Shown one piece after another: positions 48,062-57,107 of a stretch of 64,000 nt of DNA. The first letter of the stretch is position 1, and each line of letters starts with the position of its first letter. The translations under genes were made by a program, and so were the position numbers. Source of the stretch: CAWCDJ01 sp963836015 (GTDB lineage: Bacteria; Acidobacteriota; Terriglobia; Bryobacterales; Bryobacteraceae); NCBI GenBank assembly GCA_963836015.1, contig CAWIIF010000015.1, positions 2,352,779 to 2,416,778 of the forward strand, given 5' to 3'. The notes beneath the pieces were generated by a model. It saw nothing but the letters and a program-made list of their open reading frames with translations. It did no database searches and was not told the origin of the DNA.

Positions 48062-49687
48062 TCACTCGCCTCGCTGCGGCCAGACGGAGAAGCTATGGGA
48101 GGCAGTCCGTCGGGGCTGTTCCGCATTGGGTGGAGAAGCAACTGGCGCAGAACGAGCCCGGAGTTGTTCGAGACGATGAGCCACGAACCTGGCGATAGGG
48201 TAAACAGTTCTCGGAGTTAAGCGCAACGCGCTCGGTCCGCGGCACCTCTGGCGACTCGGAGTACGCAGACCGTGATTTGGCGTGCTCTCGTGCCGCCGCG
48301 GCCAGAGGCATTCGAAGACGGCGGTCGGGTGATACGACCGGACGTACGTGATCACATCCTGGCAGTAGGCCCAGATCCGGTCCCGCAGGAAATCCGCCGT
48401 CTCGTAAGAGTGCGCAAGATCGCCCTTCGGATCTTCAGTGGGCGTGCCGAACGGCCAAATCTGGTGACCCTTCACCACCGCGAAGTCGCTGACCGTCTGT
48501 GCATCATAGTAGGGCATCCCGCCGTTCGGGTCCGTTGCGGTGTTGTCGAAATACCACCACTGCGTCTCACCGAACTGGAGCACCACCGGCAGACCCGCCG
48601 CCTCGATCTTATCGGCGCACTCCTTGTCCATTTGCTTCAGGTAGTTCCGGACACGTGTGCCGAAGTGCATCCGGTGAGAAGGAACGCCGAGATCGACATC
48701 CGCGCCTGACGCGACGACGTCGCCCGTGTACGAGAGATACTTCCCGCGTATCGCGGCGGGTGGCAGATAACACTCCATCGAGAAAGCGAACGACGACTTA
48801 AATGCCTGCTGCCTGAAACCGGCGAGGTCCTGATCCACCGCGCGCGCACCTTCGGTCATCACGGGCGAAATGCCGTCTGTCATCTCCCAGACGCCTTCCG
48901 ATCCGGCAGTCGCCATGTGGTTCGAGAGCGTAAGCCTCACGGAGTTCGGTGCGCTCACCGCCAGGCGGGTGAACGTCCATGACGGGGCCGTCGATTGGAT
49001 CCGGAGCGTGGTGCTTGTGCCGAAGTTGTCATCGGCCCACACGCCCGAGAACATCCCGTTGATCGACGCGCACATGTGGGAGGCGATCTGTTGGAGCGAC
49101 TCGCCGTAACCGATGGCGTGTGCCACCGTGGTGCCGCCAATCGAGAATGAGACCACGTCGCCAGGAGACGGAGTGCCGGAGAATGCGATCGTGGCGTACG
49201 GGTAGATCGCGCCCACGCGCCTCCGCTTGTTGTTCCAGAAGACGCCCATGTACACATCGGCGTGGCCCTTGAAGCCGAGCTTCTGGAGTTGCCAGAGGTT
49301 CCAGGCCGGGGGCTTCTTAAGCCCCTGGCTGCGCAGAATCTCCGGATGCACCCGAACCACCAGCACTTCCTCGTAATAGGAACGATTGAATATACCGATG
49401 TGACCGCGATCGGGAAGGCGGCATGTGGTGCGCCAGAGAAAATCATGTTCCAAGTCTTCGGCGCTAGGCTGTTTGAAGCTGAAAACCTGGCAGCCCTGCG
49501 GATTGTTGCCGGACATGACGTGCCGAATGGCGCCGTCCTTGCCGGCGGCGTCCATCGCCTGAAAAATCAGCAACAGGGCATAGCGGTTGGACGCGTAATG
49601 AAGGCGTTGCAGCGAACTCAACGCCTCAACGTGTTCTTCCAGGAGTTTTCGATACTGCTTTGTCGACTTGAAAAATGGCTTGACCAC
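48062..49687 (-). CDS. Chimeric ORF: truncated polyphosphate kinase 2 fused to an unrelated exported/phage-like fragment
   Basis: The 541-residue frame starts at a GTG, 28 bases after the H+-ATPase stop. Residues 1-123 are clearly PPK2: LLLIFQAMDAAGKDGAIRHVM holds the Walker A loop (DAAGKDG, 46-52), and IFNRSYYEEVLVVRVHPEIL the Walker B region. At about residue 123 (base 49318) the sequence changes to a W/Y-rich, Ser/Thr-rich protein (NLWQLQKLGFKGHADVYMGVFW, then PVVLQFGETQWWYFDN, FECLWP) that is not PPK2. The PPK2 lid and C-terminal helices are missing, so kinase activity is unlikely. The last 75 residues look non-coding. Either a rearrangement scar or an assembly join. Confidence 0.7.
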   Translation of the reverse strand: MVKPFFKSTKQYRKLLEEHVEALSSLQRLHYASNRYALLLIFQAMDAAGKDGAIRHVMSGNNPQGCQVFSFKQPSAEDLEHDFLWRTTCRLPDRGHIGIFNRSYYEEVLVVRVHPEILRSQGLKKPPAWNLWQLQKLGFKGHADVYMGVFWNNKRRRVGAIYPYATIAFSGTPSPGDVVSFSIGGTTVAHAIGYGESLQQIASHMCASINGMFSGVWADDNFGTSTTLRIQSTAPSWTFTRLAVSAPNSVRLTLSNHMATAGSEGVWEMTDGISPVMTEGARAVDQDLAGFRQQAFKSSFAFSMECYLPPAAIRGKYLSYTGDVVASGADVDLGVPSHRMHFGTRVRNYLKQMDKECADKIEAAGLPVVLQFGETQWWYFDNTATDPNGGMPYYDAQTVSDFAVVKGHQIWPFGTPTEDPKGDLAHSYETADFLRDRIWAYCQDVITYVRSYHPTAVFECLWPRRHESTPNHGLRTPSRQRCRGPSALRLTPRTVYPIARFVAHRLEQLRARSAPVASPPNAEQPRRTASHSFSVWPQRGE

Positions 49688-49715
49688 GGAAATGTTTTGA
49701 ATTGATTTTCATCTT

Positions 49716-52295
49716 CTAACCTTTCCGAATCTCGCGCTCCGCCTCAAGCCAGTCTTGCTCTGCCTGGCCCTCGCGGCGGCCTCGATGCTCATAGAGTTCA
49801 TAGGCCAGTGCGGCAACCTGCGGTGTAAGATCGAGCGGCTTTCTGGCCAACAATGGGGCTACAGTGGGGTCAAAAACCCGATAGGCTAACAGTTTCACGC
49901 GGTCATTCAGCAGAAACCACACTAGAGCGTAGCCCCACACGAAAGCTGCCCAGCCCCAGCCCAGGGGAGTCATGTACAGGCCATAAACCGCAATCAGAGT
50001 CGCTATCGCTTGGGTGCCGACCACTGCTGCCCATAAAATCCGCGCCGGACGTATCGACCAGAACGGGCCGCGCGTGCGCGTCAGGAAAATGGTCAGATGG
50101 CCGGCCACGGAGAGCTTCAAATACATCAGCGTCTGGATGTGCGCGCGATCGAAATGAAAGACGCGCTCACCGAGATAGAACAATCCGAAGGCAGATACGA
50201 CCCCGATTACGCCAAGCACGGTCGAAATTCCCAGCACCAGCCGCATGTTCCAGGCCTCAGGCTTGTCCTTGTAATGAACGTTGTCGTAGGCGATGGACAG
50301 GATGGCTCCGTCGTTGAGCAAAGCCAGTATGACGATCATTACGGCGGTCAATGGATAGAAGTTGAACACCAGAATCGCCAGCGTCATGAACAACAGCACG
50401 CGCAGCGTCTCGGCGATGCGGTAGATCGCGTAGCTGTTCATCCGCTGGAAAGTCTTTCGGCTCTCCTTGATCGCGTCGATAATCACGGACAGTCCGGGCG
50501 TCATCAGCACGATGGACGCCGCTGCGCGTGCCGCGTCCGTCGCGCCGGAGACGGCGATGCCGCAGTCGGCTTTTTTCAACGCAGGTGCGTCGTTCACCCC
50601 GTCGCCGGTCATACCGACGATGTGGCCGTGCTGCTGCAGGACATCCACGATATGGAACTTATGTTCGGGGAACACCTGTGCGAAGCCGTCGGCCCTTTCG
50701 ATGGACTCCGCCGCTTGAGCAGTCTCGTGATGCTTGACGTCGCCCAGACCGCGGGCGTCGAGAATTGCGGAGCCCATCCCTAATTTCTTGGCTGTTTCCT
50801 GGGCGATGGCCAGTTGATCTCCGGTAACCATCTTGACCTTCACGCCCATGTGGCCCGCGGTCGCGATGGTTCGCTCGGCATCTTCCCGTGGCGGGTCGAA
50901 CAGGGGCAACACACCAAGAAACTGCCATTGGCCTTCTCCCTCCGCTCGCGCCACGCCCAATGAACGAAAGCCTCGCGCCGCGAATTCATTGACCGCCTTC
51001 TCGACCGCGGGCCTCACCTGCCTGGCATTCGCCGACAAATCCAAAATCACCTGCGGCGCGCCCTTCGTCACCTTGAACGTGGTTCCGTCAGCGGCTTTGA
51101 CAGCGGATTCGGTGCGCTTATGCACCGGGTCGAACGGCTGGAAATGGAGCACCTGATAGCCATTCAACTCCTGATCGGTTCTCATGCCACCTAAAACGGC
51201 CAGATCAATGGTGTCGTCATTGTCAGCACGCGACGCCAGCGCGGCGTTCAAGATGACTTGATCGGCAGGGATATTGTTCACACCGAACGGATCGCCCAGC
51301 GTCAGCTTGTTCTGGGTCAGGGTGCCGGTCTTGTCAGCGCATAGCACGTCCACGCCAGCTAGTTCTTCGATGGCGGCCAACCGGGTTACAATCGCTTCTT
51401 TCTTCGCTAGGAGACGCGCGCCGACCGCCATCGTCACGGACAACACCGTCGGCATCGCCACGGGAATTGCGGCTACCGTCAGCACCAGGGCGAACTGCAG
51501 TGTAGTGAAGATCGGGTCTCCGCGGAAAAGCGCGACAACAATAATCACTGCCACCAGAGCCACCGCGAGGAGAATCAGGTAATCGCCAATCTTCAGCACG
51601 GCGCGCTGGAAATGGCTGACGGTGTGCGCCTCCTGCACCAGTTGCGCCGTCGTGCCGAAGTAAGTGTTCGCGCCGGTGGCATAGACAAGTGCGCCGATTT
51701 CGCCTTGGCGGATGATCGACCCGGAAAATACAGCCTCGCCCGCCTTGCGCTCGGCGGGCAGAGATTCGCCGGTCAACGCGGACTGGTCGACCTCCACCGG
51801 GTCGCCGTCCAGCAAGCGCGCATCCGCCGGAACGATGTCGCCCAAGCGCAGGCGAATGATGTCGCCCGGCACCACTTCACGCGCCGCCGGGGTGATCCAC
51901 TCTCCATCACGTCTCACTCGGGCCTTGATCGCCAGCTTGGCCTTCAGGGCAGCGATGGCATTGCCCGCCTGGCTTTCCTCCCAGAATCCGACGACAGCGT
52001 TGGAAATCAAGAGAAGCAGGATGATGAAAAAATCCGGCCAGTGCCGAACCGCGCCTGACAAAATCACCGCCACTTCGATCATCCACGGGATGGGACCCCA
52101 AAAATAGGTAAGGAACTTCAGGAACGGGTTGGTTTTCTTCTCCTCAAGCTCGTTCGGTCCATATTGGGTCAGCCGCTTCTGCGCCTCGGCTTGACTGAGG
52201 CCGTCCGGCGACGCCCCCAACTTCGCCTGCAGCTCCAGCATGGGAAGAGTTTTCAGATCGTCCTTCGCTGCACCCCTGTCTGCATTCTGTTTCAC
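49716..52295 (-). CDS. P-type proton-efflux ATPase (P3A), copy 1
   Basis: This 859-residue cation pump has the P-type set TGESLP, DKTGTLTQN (phosphorylated Asp), KGAPQVIL and MTGDGVNDAPALKKAD, with ten membrane segments. YRIAETLRVLLFMTLAILVF in the transport region and the overall length are those of plasma-membrane H+-ATPases. It starts with GTG after AGGAG. It would extrude protons at the cost of ATP. A second copy at 57.1-59.8 kb is largely identical in sequence; this one has a shorter N-terminus. It lies in a run of same-strand genes between GH130 and the broken ppk2. Confidence 0.92.
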   Translation of the reverse strand: MKQNADRGAAKDDLKTLPMLELQAKLGASPDGLSQAEAQKRLTQYGPNELEEKKTNPFLKFLTYFWGPIPWMIEVAVILSGAVRHWPDFFIILLLLISNAVVGFWEESQAGNAIAALKAKLAIKARVRRDGEWITPAAREVVPGDIIRLRLGDIVPADARLLDGDPVEVDQSALTGESLPAERKAGEAVFSGSIIRQGEIGALVYATGANTYFGTTAQLVQEAHTVSHFQRAVLKIGDYLILLAVALVAVIIVVALFRGDPIFTTLQFALVLTVAAIPVAMPTVLSVTMAVGARLLAKKEAIVTRLAAIEELAGVDVLCADKTGTLTQNKLTLGDPFGVNNIPADQVILNAALASRADNDDTIDLAVLGGMRTDQELNGYQVLHFQPFDPVHKRTESAVKAADGTTFKVTKGAPQVILDLSANARQVRPAVEKAVNEFAARGFRSLGVARAEGEGQWQFLGVLPLFDPPREDAERTIATAGHMGVKVKMVTGDQLAIAQETAKKLGMGSAILDARGLGDVKHHETAQAAESIERADGFAQVFPEHKFHIVDVLQQHGHIVGMTGDGVNDAPALKKADCGIAVSGATDAARAAASIVLMTPGLSVIIDAIKESRKTFQRMNSYAIYRIAETLRVLLFMTLAILVFNFYPLTAVMIVILALLNDGAILSIAYDNVHYKDKPEAWNMRLVLGISTVLGVIGVVSAFGLFYLGERVFHFDRAHIQTLMYLKLSVAGHLTIFLTRTRGPFWSIRPARILWAAVVGTQAIATLIAVYGLYMTPLGWGWAAFVWGYALVWFLLNDRVKLLAYRVFDPTVAPLLARKPLDLTPQVAALAYELYEHRGRREGQAEQDWLEAEREIRKG

Positions 52296-52319
52296 GATGC
52301 CTATCTCCTGAGAATCGCG

Positions 52320-53429
52320 TCAAACCTTGGCTTCCGGCGGGTCTGCGACTCCTCCCGTAGGTTCGAAATCCGGCACGTCAAGACGCCCCACGCCTATCCG
52401 GCTGTCGGCCATTCCGTAATAGACATCGAAGCGGTCCGGCGATCCAAGATCGTCGCGCCGGTCGATCCCGGTGGGGAATACGACGTTGGCGACGGTCCCA
52501 CCGCGTTCCTGCGGCAGCGATGGAATCAGCACAGGCTCCGCTGAACGATAACGGATTACGCGCGGATGCTCCTTTGAGAGCACCATCACCCCGGCCGAGT
52601 AGCATAGTTTGTGGGCGGCGCTGCCCGCTGCCACAATTTCGCTTACCCCGTGGTAGACGATTAGCCAGCCGTGCCGGGTCAGGATGGGCGGAGTGCCGCC
52701 GCCGATTTTGAGCCTCTCCCAGGAAGACGCGGGAGTCGCCAGCCGGTGATGGGAAGTAAACTTGCCGACGCAACACAGTTCACGGCCCTCCGGAGGCGCC
52801 GGGCAGTAGGAAATCCAGATGCTTTCCCGCTCCAGGTCCACCTCTCGGGACGCGGGGTGGCAAGCGGTTTCCTCCGGCCGAGTACCAGGGAATAGCGGTC
52901 GGTGGAGGATGGCCATTTCCGGGTGCCCGGATGGATTAGGAATGTCGACGGGAAACAGACTGGCATCTTTGTCATCCACATTAGCGAATTCGATGCCCTG
53001 ATACGGGCCGAATTTGGCGAGCCCGAGGCGCTTCCAGTGGAAAAGGTCCTCCGATATGGCCAGGGCGATCCGCGGACCTCGAACCGAAAATGCCGTGTAA
53101 GTCATCAAGTAGCGCCGCAGTGGTTCCACAAACGTGATCCGAGGATCCTCGCAGCCGCCCTTGCCGCCCGGCTGCAACTCATAGTCGGCTTCCGGTTCCA
53201 ACGCGATGCCAAGCCGCTCGACGCCTGCCGGATCGCCGGCATCGTTGAATCGCACTCGTGCAATGCCGATGCGTGAGAAGTTCCCCTTCGCGACCAGCCG
53301 CGGGAAAAGGTAGAGCTTACCATCGGGGCCGCGGGCCGCGGCTGGATTCAAGACGCCCTCGACCTCCTGGGGATTGCCCGGTTCAGGCTCCATCATGAGT
53401 CCCAGGCGTTGCAACGTAAATCCGGCCAT
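52320..53429 (-). CDS. GH130 family glycoside phosphorylase-like protein
   Basis: This 369-residue protein has the five-bladed propeller of GH130 (formerly DUF377): GVLNPAAARGPDGKLYLFPRLV, GCEDPRITFVEPLRRYLMTYTAFS, NVDDKDASLFPVDI, SIWISYCPAP and TRHGWLIVYHGVSE. GH130 enzymes use phosphate to split beta-mannosides and release alpha-mannose-1-phosphate. The exact linkage cannot be read. The next two genes upstream (PMM-like HAD protein and manA) would take Man-1-P to fructose-6-phosphate, which supports a phosphorylase role. It is 24 bases before the ATPase gene and 10 bases after the HAD gene. Confidence 0.87.
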   Translation of the reverse strand: MAGFTLQRLGLMMEPEPGNPQEVEGVLNPAAARGPDGKLYLFPRLVAKGNFSRIGIARVRFNDAGDPAGVERLGIALEPEADYELQPGGKGGCEDPRITFVEPLRRYLMTYTAFSVRGPRIALAISEDLFHWKRLGLAKFGPYQGIEFANVDDKDASLFPVDIPNPSGHPEMAILHRPLFPGTRPEETACHPASREVDLERESIWISYCPAPPEGRELCCVGKFTSHHRLATPASSWERLKIGGGTPPILTRHGWLIVYHGVSEIVAAGSAAHKLCYSAGVMVLSKEHPRVIRYRSAEPVLIPSLPQERGGTVANVVFPTGIDRRDDLGSPDRFDVYYGMADSRIGVGRLDVPDFEPTGGVADPPEAKV

Positions 53430-53439
53430 CAGAGTTTCC

Positions 53440-54210
53440 TCACAGCCTTAACGCTTCCTGACCAAGATCCGATAAACAATAGATGATCGCTTCGACAACC
53501 CGCTTCGTCTCGTGGGGACCCTTCACCGGAATCGAAACGACACCCGCCTGTTCAGCCGGGTAGTCATTCCCTCCCGCGAATAGGGCATCACCGATGAAAA
53601 TCATTTCCTTCAATGAAATGCCAAGAACATCTCTTAGTTTTCTGACTCCGTAGGCTTTGTCTATGCCCGGTTTGGTGACGTCGATGGACGTCGCCCCACC
53701 GAGGCGGACGGAAAACTCGGGGATCAACTTGTCGAGAATCGATTGGATCTTCTTCCGCTTGGCAAAATCGGAATCCCATTTCTTCTTTTCTTCTAAGGGC
53801 GCCTGCTGGCCGAGCGCCGAGAACGTGATCTGGCTTCCCCTGTCTTCAATCACTTCCCCCCAGACCTTTTTGGCTTGGAAGCCGGCTTCTTCGACTGCCT
53901 TCTTGAGAGACCTGACGATCTTCTCCTTTTCACTTGCCGTGAAGTCTTCGGAGTAGATCTTTTTCCAGTCCCCCGAGTAGCGGAAGAACTTGGTTCCGCA
54001 TGTGGGCAGGATCGATAGATTCGCCAGGTTTGTGTTTTGGGGAAGATGGGAAAGCACCTGTTTTTCAAATTGGGGCCAATCGCCTCCGGATATCACGGCC
54101 GCCTTGACAATGCCGAGAAGGTCGCCAAGCAGTCGCGACATTTCGGCATCGAGAGACGACTTACTTTCGGCCAGTGTGCCGTCCAGGTCAAACACGATCA
54201 GCTGTTTCAT
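53440..54210 (-). CDS. HAD-IIB family protein, phosphomannomutase-like
   Basis: The ATG at 54210 overlaps the manA stop (ATGA) and gives 256 residues. KQLIVFDLDGTLAESKSSLD is the HAD motif I with two aspartates, AVISGGDW is motif II, and MIFIGDALFAGGNDYP is motif IV. The cap has RYSGDWKKIYSEDF and IEDRGSQITFSALGQQAP, similar to eukaryote-type phosphomannomutases and related HAD-IIB enzymes. Conversion between Man-1-P and Man-6-P is inferred from manA and GH130 on each side; a sugar phosphatase is the alternative. The gene is lysine-rich and visibly lower in GC than its neighbours, a sign of recent transfer. Confidence 0.82.
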   Translation of the reverse strand: MKQLIVFDLDGTLAESKSSLDAEMSRLLGDLLGIVKAAVISGGDWPQFEKQVLSHLPQNTNLANLSILPTCGTKFFRYSGDWKKIYSEDFTASEKEKIVRSLKKAVEEAGFQAKKVWGEVIEDRGSQITFSALGQQAPLEEKKKWDSDFAKRKKIQSILDKLIPEFSVRLGGATSIDVTKPGIDKAYGVRKLRDVLGISLKEMIFIGDALFAGGNDYPAEQAGVVSIPVKGPHETKRVVEAIIYCLSDLGQEALRL

Positions 54211-55259
54211 TCCGGTATCTCGATTTCCAAAACGCTCGCTGTGCTGCACGGGCGAAAAGTACAAGTTCCAATGACGGCCGGCAGCACAAACACCTCGCCT
54301 CTTCCGACAGCATAAATGGCGCCGCCGTGCTCGACCTGGCCGGTGCCTTCGATGCATACCAGCACTCTTGGAACACCCGCGGCGCCGACGGTAAACGATG
54401 AGTCCCCGTGCAGTCGCGACAACCAGAACTGTTCACAGTGAAAGAGCCACTCCCGTTTCACGGGCTTCGTGGCTTCCACTACGGGTGTCATCAGACCGCC
54501 AGCACGCTCCCCAAAGTCGACGCAGGCGAGCGCTTGATCCACCTGGAGGGCGCGTGGCTTGCCCGTCATTGCGTCCACGTGGTCCCAGTCGTACAGGCGA
54601 AACGTTACATCGCTGTTCTGCTGCACTTCGAACACCACGACGCCGCCGCCCAGAGAGTGAACCGTCCCAGCCGGCAGGAAGACGGCGTCCCCGGGCTTCG
54701 GAGTTAAGCGTGCAAGGCAGTCCGCCACCCCTCCGTTCGTGAGCGCCTGGCGCAAACCGGCTTCAGTGGTCCCCGGCTTCAGGCCAGCATAGATGCGGCT
54801 GTCCGGCCCCGCCTCAAGCACGACCCAGGCCTCGGTCTTCCCGGTCTCGCCCGCCGGCAGCAGGTCCCTGTGCGTATCCGCGGGATGTACCTGGACGGAG
54901 AGCATTTCACGTGCGTCGAGGAATTTCAACAGCAGCGGGAATCGGCGGAATCGGCCGGCCAGCTTTCCCATCACTTGTTCTGGAAACTGCGCGAGGAGTT
55001 GAGAGATGGTCCGCCCCTTTAGAGGTCCATCGGCAACACGGCTCTGATGGTCACTGCGGTCGCTGAGCACCCACGCTTCGCCGATCGGGCCGTCACCTGG
55101 CAGAGGTGCAGTGAGCAGGTCGGCCAAACGCCGGCCGCCCCAGAGCCGATACTGATAGATTGGCTCGAATCGCAGTGGGTAGAAAGGTACTTGGCGCATG
55201 GACTCTGTGATTTGTGCCTGACTCGTTAGGGCGGCTGGCTGCATTTTGGTGTGGCTCAT
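54207..55259 (-). CDS. manA: Mannose-6-phosphate isomerase, class I
   Basis: This protein of up to 350 residues interconverts mannose-6-P and fructose-6-P. It has YPLRFEPIYQYRLWGGRRL, the zinc-site motifs LSVQVHPAD and LPAGTVHSLGGGVVVFEVQQNSD, and TGKTEAWVVL. The start may be the ATG at 55199 (MRQVPFYPLRFEP), because the 20 residues before it are not conserved in the family; neither start has a strong ribosome site. It lies between the hibernation-factor gene and the HAD gene on the same strand. Confidence 0.92.
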   Translation of the reverse strand: MSHTKMQPAALTSQAQITESMRQVPFYPLRFEPIYQYRLWGGRRLADLLTAPLPGDGPIGEAWVLSDRSDHQSRVADGPLKGRTISQLLAQFPEQVMGKLAGRFRRFPLLLKFLDAREMLSVQVHPADTHRDLLPAGETGKTEAWVVLEAGPDSRIYAGLKPGTTEAGLRQALTNGGVADCLARLTPKPGDAVFLPAGTVHSLGGGVVVFEVQQNSDVTFRLYDWDHVDAMTGKPRALQVDQALACVDFGERAGGLMTPVVEATKPVKREWLFHCEQFWLSRLHGDSSFTVGAAGVPRVLVCIEGTGQVEHGGAIYAVGRGEVFVLPAVIGTCTFRPCSTASVLEIEIPE

Positions 55260-55307
55260 GACTGGTCCAGGTTAGGTCCCGGAGGGCGCCAGTCAGCCGC
55301 GGCTCCC

Positions 55308-55619
55308 TTAAGCGCGCAGCTTTCCGAGGGTGTTCTCGATCGATCTAACCAACTTATCGGCAGCACCAGCGACGGCTTGGTCCAGTTCTGGAGCCTCGTG
55401 AGTGACTGCGATGGGCTGGCGCCCCTCCAAGCGGGCTTCCATCATGCATCGCTTGTCGTTGTGACCTTTCTTAGCGCTGTTCTCGTCGCTCAGGTGTACC
55501 TCCACTCGCGTGATGTGATCGCTGAAGCGGCTCAGGGCGCTCTCGACTGTGCCACTGACCTGAGCGGCCAGCGCCTCGCGACCGTCGATGTTATGGTCCG
55601 TATTGATTTGTATTTGCAT
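55308..55619 (-). CDS. Ribosome hibernation promoting factor-like protein (HPF/RaiA domain)
   Basis: The internal ATG at 55619 gives 103 residues (MQIQINTDHNIDGREALAAQV); the 11 residues upstream are not family-like. The beta-alpha-beta-beta-beta-alpha pattern with SALSRFSDHITRVEVHLSDEN and CMMEARLEGRQPIAVTHEAPELDQAV matches the HPF/RaiA S30AE domain, which binds the 30S subunit and stalls or stores ribosomes. It lacks the long C-terminal dimerisation domain. It follows the baeRF gene by 29 bases and is part of the same-strand energy/dormancy array. Confidence 0.85.
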   Translation of the reverse strand: MQIQINTDHNIDGREALAAQVSGTVESALSRFSDHITRVEVHLSDENSAKKGHNDKRCMMEARLEGRQPIAVTHEAPELDQAVAGAADKLVRSIENTLGKLRA

Positions 55620-55648
55620 CTTGCTCTCCTGTAGTAAGCTCGATTGGC

Positions 55649-56812
55649 TCAATACCGATAAATGGCAGCCAATCCGGTGTGCGCTGGCATGCGTTCAGCC
55701 GGAGTGACCCACACCCGGCCGCCCAGCCTTTCGACCAACTCGCCCAGATCGTCGAGCAGGTCATCGACGTGTGGATCGCCGAGGTCGGCAACCTGGACTC
55801 GCCCAGTCGGGCCGTCGAGGCGGCCGCCAATCCGGCGGTCGGACTCGATCAGCAACGTCGCGACCCGCCCGGCGGCGGCCGCCTCTGCGACCTGCGCCAG
55901 GTCGTCACTGCCAAGCCCTTTGGACTTTGCCGCCGCGAACTCTTCGGCCAGTGTGGCGAGCTTCACTTGGTACTCCGGCTCGACGACTTGCCAAGCGCGT
56001 TTCCGAAGGTCCTCGATTGGCAGGGTATCGGGGTTGACAGTAAGCCCCTCGGCGATCAAAAACGGATTGTGGCTGACGTCGCGGAAAAGATGATGATGCT
56101 CCGGCAACGCTGCCAGGATCAAAGGCAGGCCCGATGGCCGGGAGTGGTGCTCGAGCACTGCGCGGTCGACGGCACGAAAGAAACGCTCGGCGTCGCCCTG
56201 CACCGCGTCCTGTCTGCCGCCGTCACCGTGATGCATAGGCGCGCTCCCCTGACCGACGCCACCATAGGAGGCGACGGTCATATGCGACTCAGTCAGCTCA
56301 TCACCCAGCGCTGCGCCGATCGTCGGCGGAACTCCCGGAGCTGGATCGATCTCGTCAAGCGCGTCGCGGTTCCCTTCGAAGAGCCGGATCTTCTGAAGGC
56401 TTATTCCGAGAATCTGGTAGCGGTCGACCGTTTGTAGAAGGCGTCGTAAGGGTGTGGTGTGAAAGCTATCGGCGACTACGGCGAACTCGCCGACCGCCCG
56501 TTGAAGCCGGAACACTCGAAACAGGGTCGGGCCACCCAGCACGGCCAAGCCATCAAGCGTGTGGTTCCAGAAGTCATGATCCTGAGCGAGGGCTTCAAAC
56601 GGCTCCAGAACGGACCGGGCCTCGACAGCCGGATACTTCTGTCGAAGCGATGCCTCTAGCTCCTTTACAAGATTGCGAAACCGGATTGGATCCTGCTGAT
56701 TCTCGGGATGTCGCCGGTGGGTCGGCTGGTACAGCGAAAGACATGGCGGCTGGTGCACCGATACCAACCCGGCCAGCGATTCCGTGGTGAGTAAATTCTT
56801 GATTTCTGTCAT
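55649..56812 (-). CDS. baeRF-type (bacterial archaeo-eukaryotic release factor-like) protein
   Basis: This 387-residue protein follows a perfect AGGAGG. CLSLYQPTHRRHPENQQDPIRFRNLVKELE, the FWNHTLDGLAVLGGPTLFRVF strand pair and ILGISLQKIRLFEGNRDALDE are typical of the bacterial eRF1-like families (close to baeRF family 7 as I recall it). A GG(H/V)GQG-like loop (ASYGGVGQGSAP) echoes the GGQ peptide of eRF1, and a C-terminal segment resembles the eRF1 domain 3. Role on stalled or hibernating ribosomes is inferred from the fold and from the hibernation factor gene directly downstream. Confidence 0.75.
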   Translation of the reverse strand: MTEIKNLLTTESLAGLVSVHQPPCLSLYQPTHRRHPENQQDPIRFRNLVKELEASLRQKYPAVEARSVLEPFEALAQDHDFWNHTLDGLAVLGGPTLFRVFRLQRAVGEFAVVADSFHTTPLRRLLQTVDRYQILGISLQKIRLFEGNRDALDEIDPAPGVPPTIGAALGDELTESHMTVASYGGVGQGSAPMHHGDGGRQDAVQGDAERFFRAVDRAVLEHHSRPSGLPLILAALPEHHHLFRDVSHNPFLIAEGLTVNPDTLPIEDLRKRAWQVVEPEYQVKLATLAEEFAAAKSKGLGSDDLAQVAEAAAAGRVATLLIESDRRIGGRLDGPTGRVQVADLGDPHVDDLLDDLGELVERLGGRVWVTPAERMPAHTGLAAIYRY

Positions 56813-56855
56813 TTCCTACCTCCTGTTTCTTGGTTCGGACATCGGTTGGGCCTTG

Positions 56856-57074
56856 CTATTTCCCGGCGGACCCCGCCAGCGGGGGCCGGGCCTGACCGAA
56901 GAACGACAAGTCATTGCTCATGACATAGATCGTTATGGCCGCCAGCATGAAAAACAGGCCGACCCAGACCCGCCAATCACGATGCGCGCGTCTCCAGTAC
57001 GGATCCTGATCATGACGAATACTTTCGCGGGCCGGCTTTCCGTGCTGGTGGGAACTGCGCTTGAGTTCATTCAT
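56856..57074 (-). CDS. Small single-helix membrane protein
   Basis: This 72-residue protein has a charged N-terminal half (HQHGKPARESIRHDQDPYWRRAHRDW), one membrane helix (VWVGLFFMLAAITIYVM) and a short tail. It lies between the second ATPase and the baeRF gene, on the same strand with short gaps, so it is likely real. No family is recognised. A role as a small pump subunit or stress peptide is possible but unproven. Confidence 0.6.
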   Translation of the reverse strand: MNELKRSSHQHGKPARESIRHDQDPYWRRAHRDWRVWVGLFFMLAAITIYVMSNDLSFFGQARPPLAGSAGK

Positions 57075-57107
57075 ATTTGTTTTGTCGAATCCATTCTCAA
57101 TAGGGGC

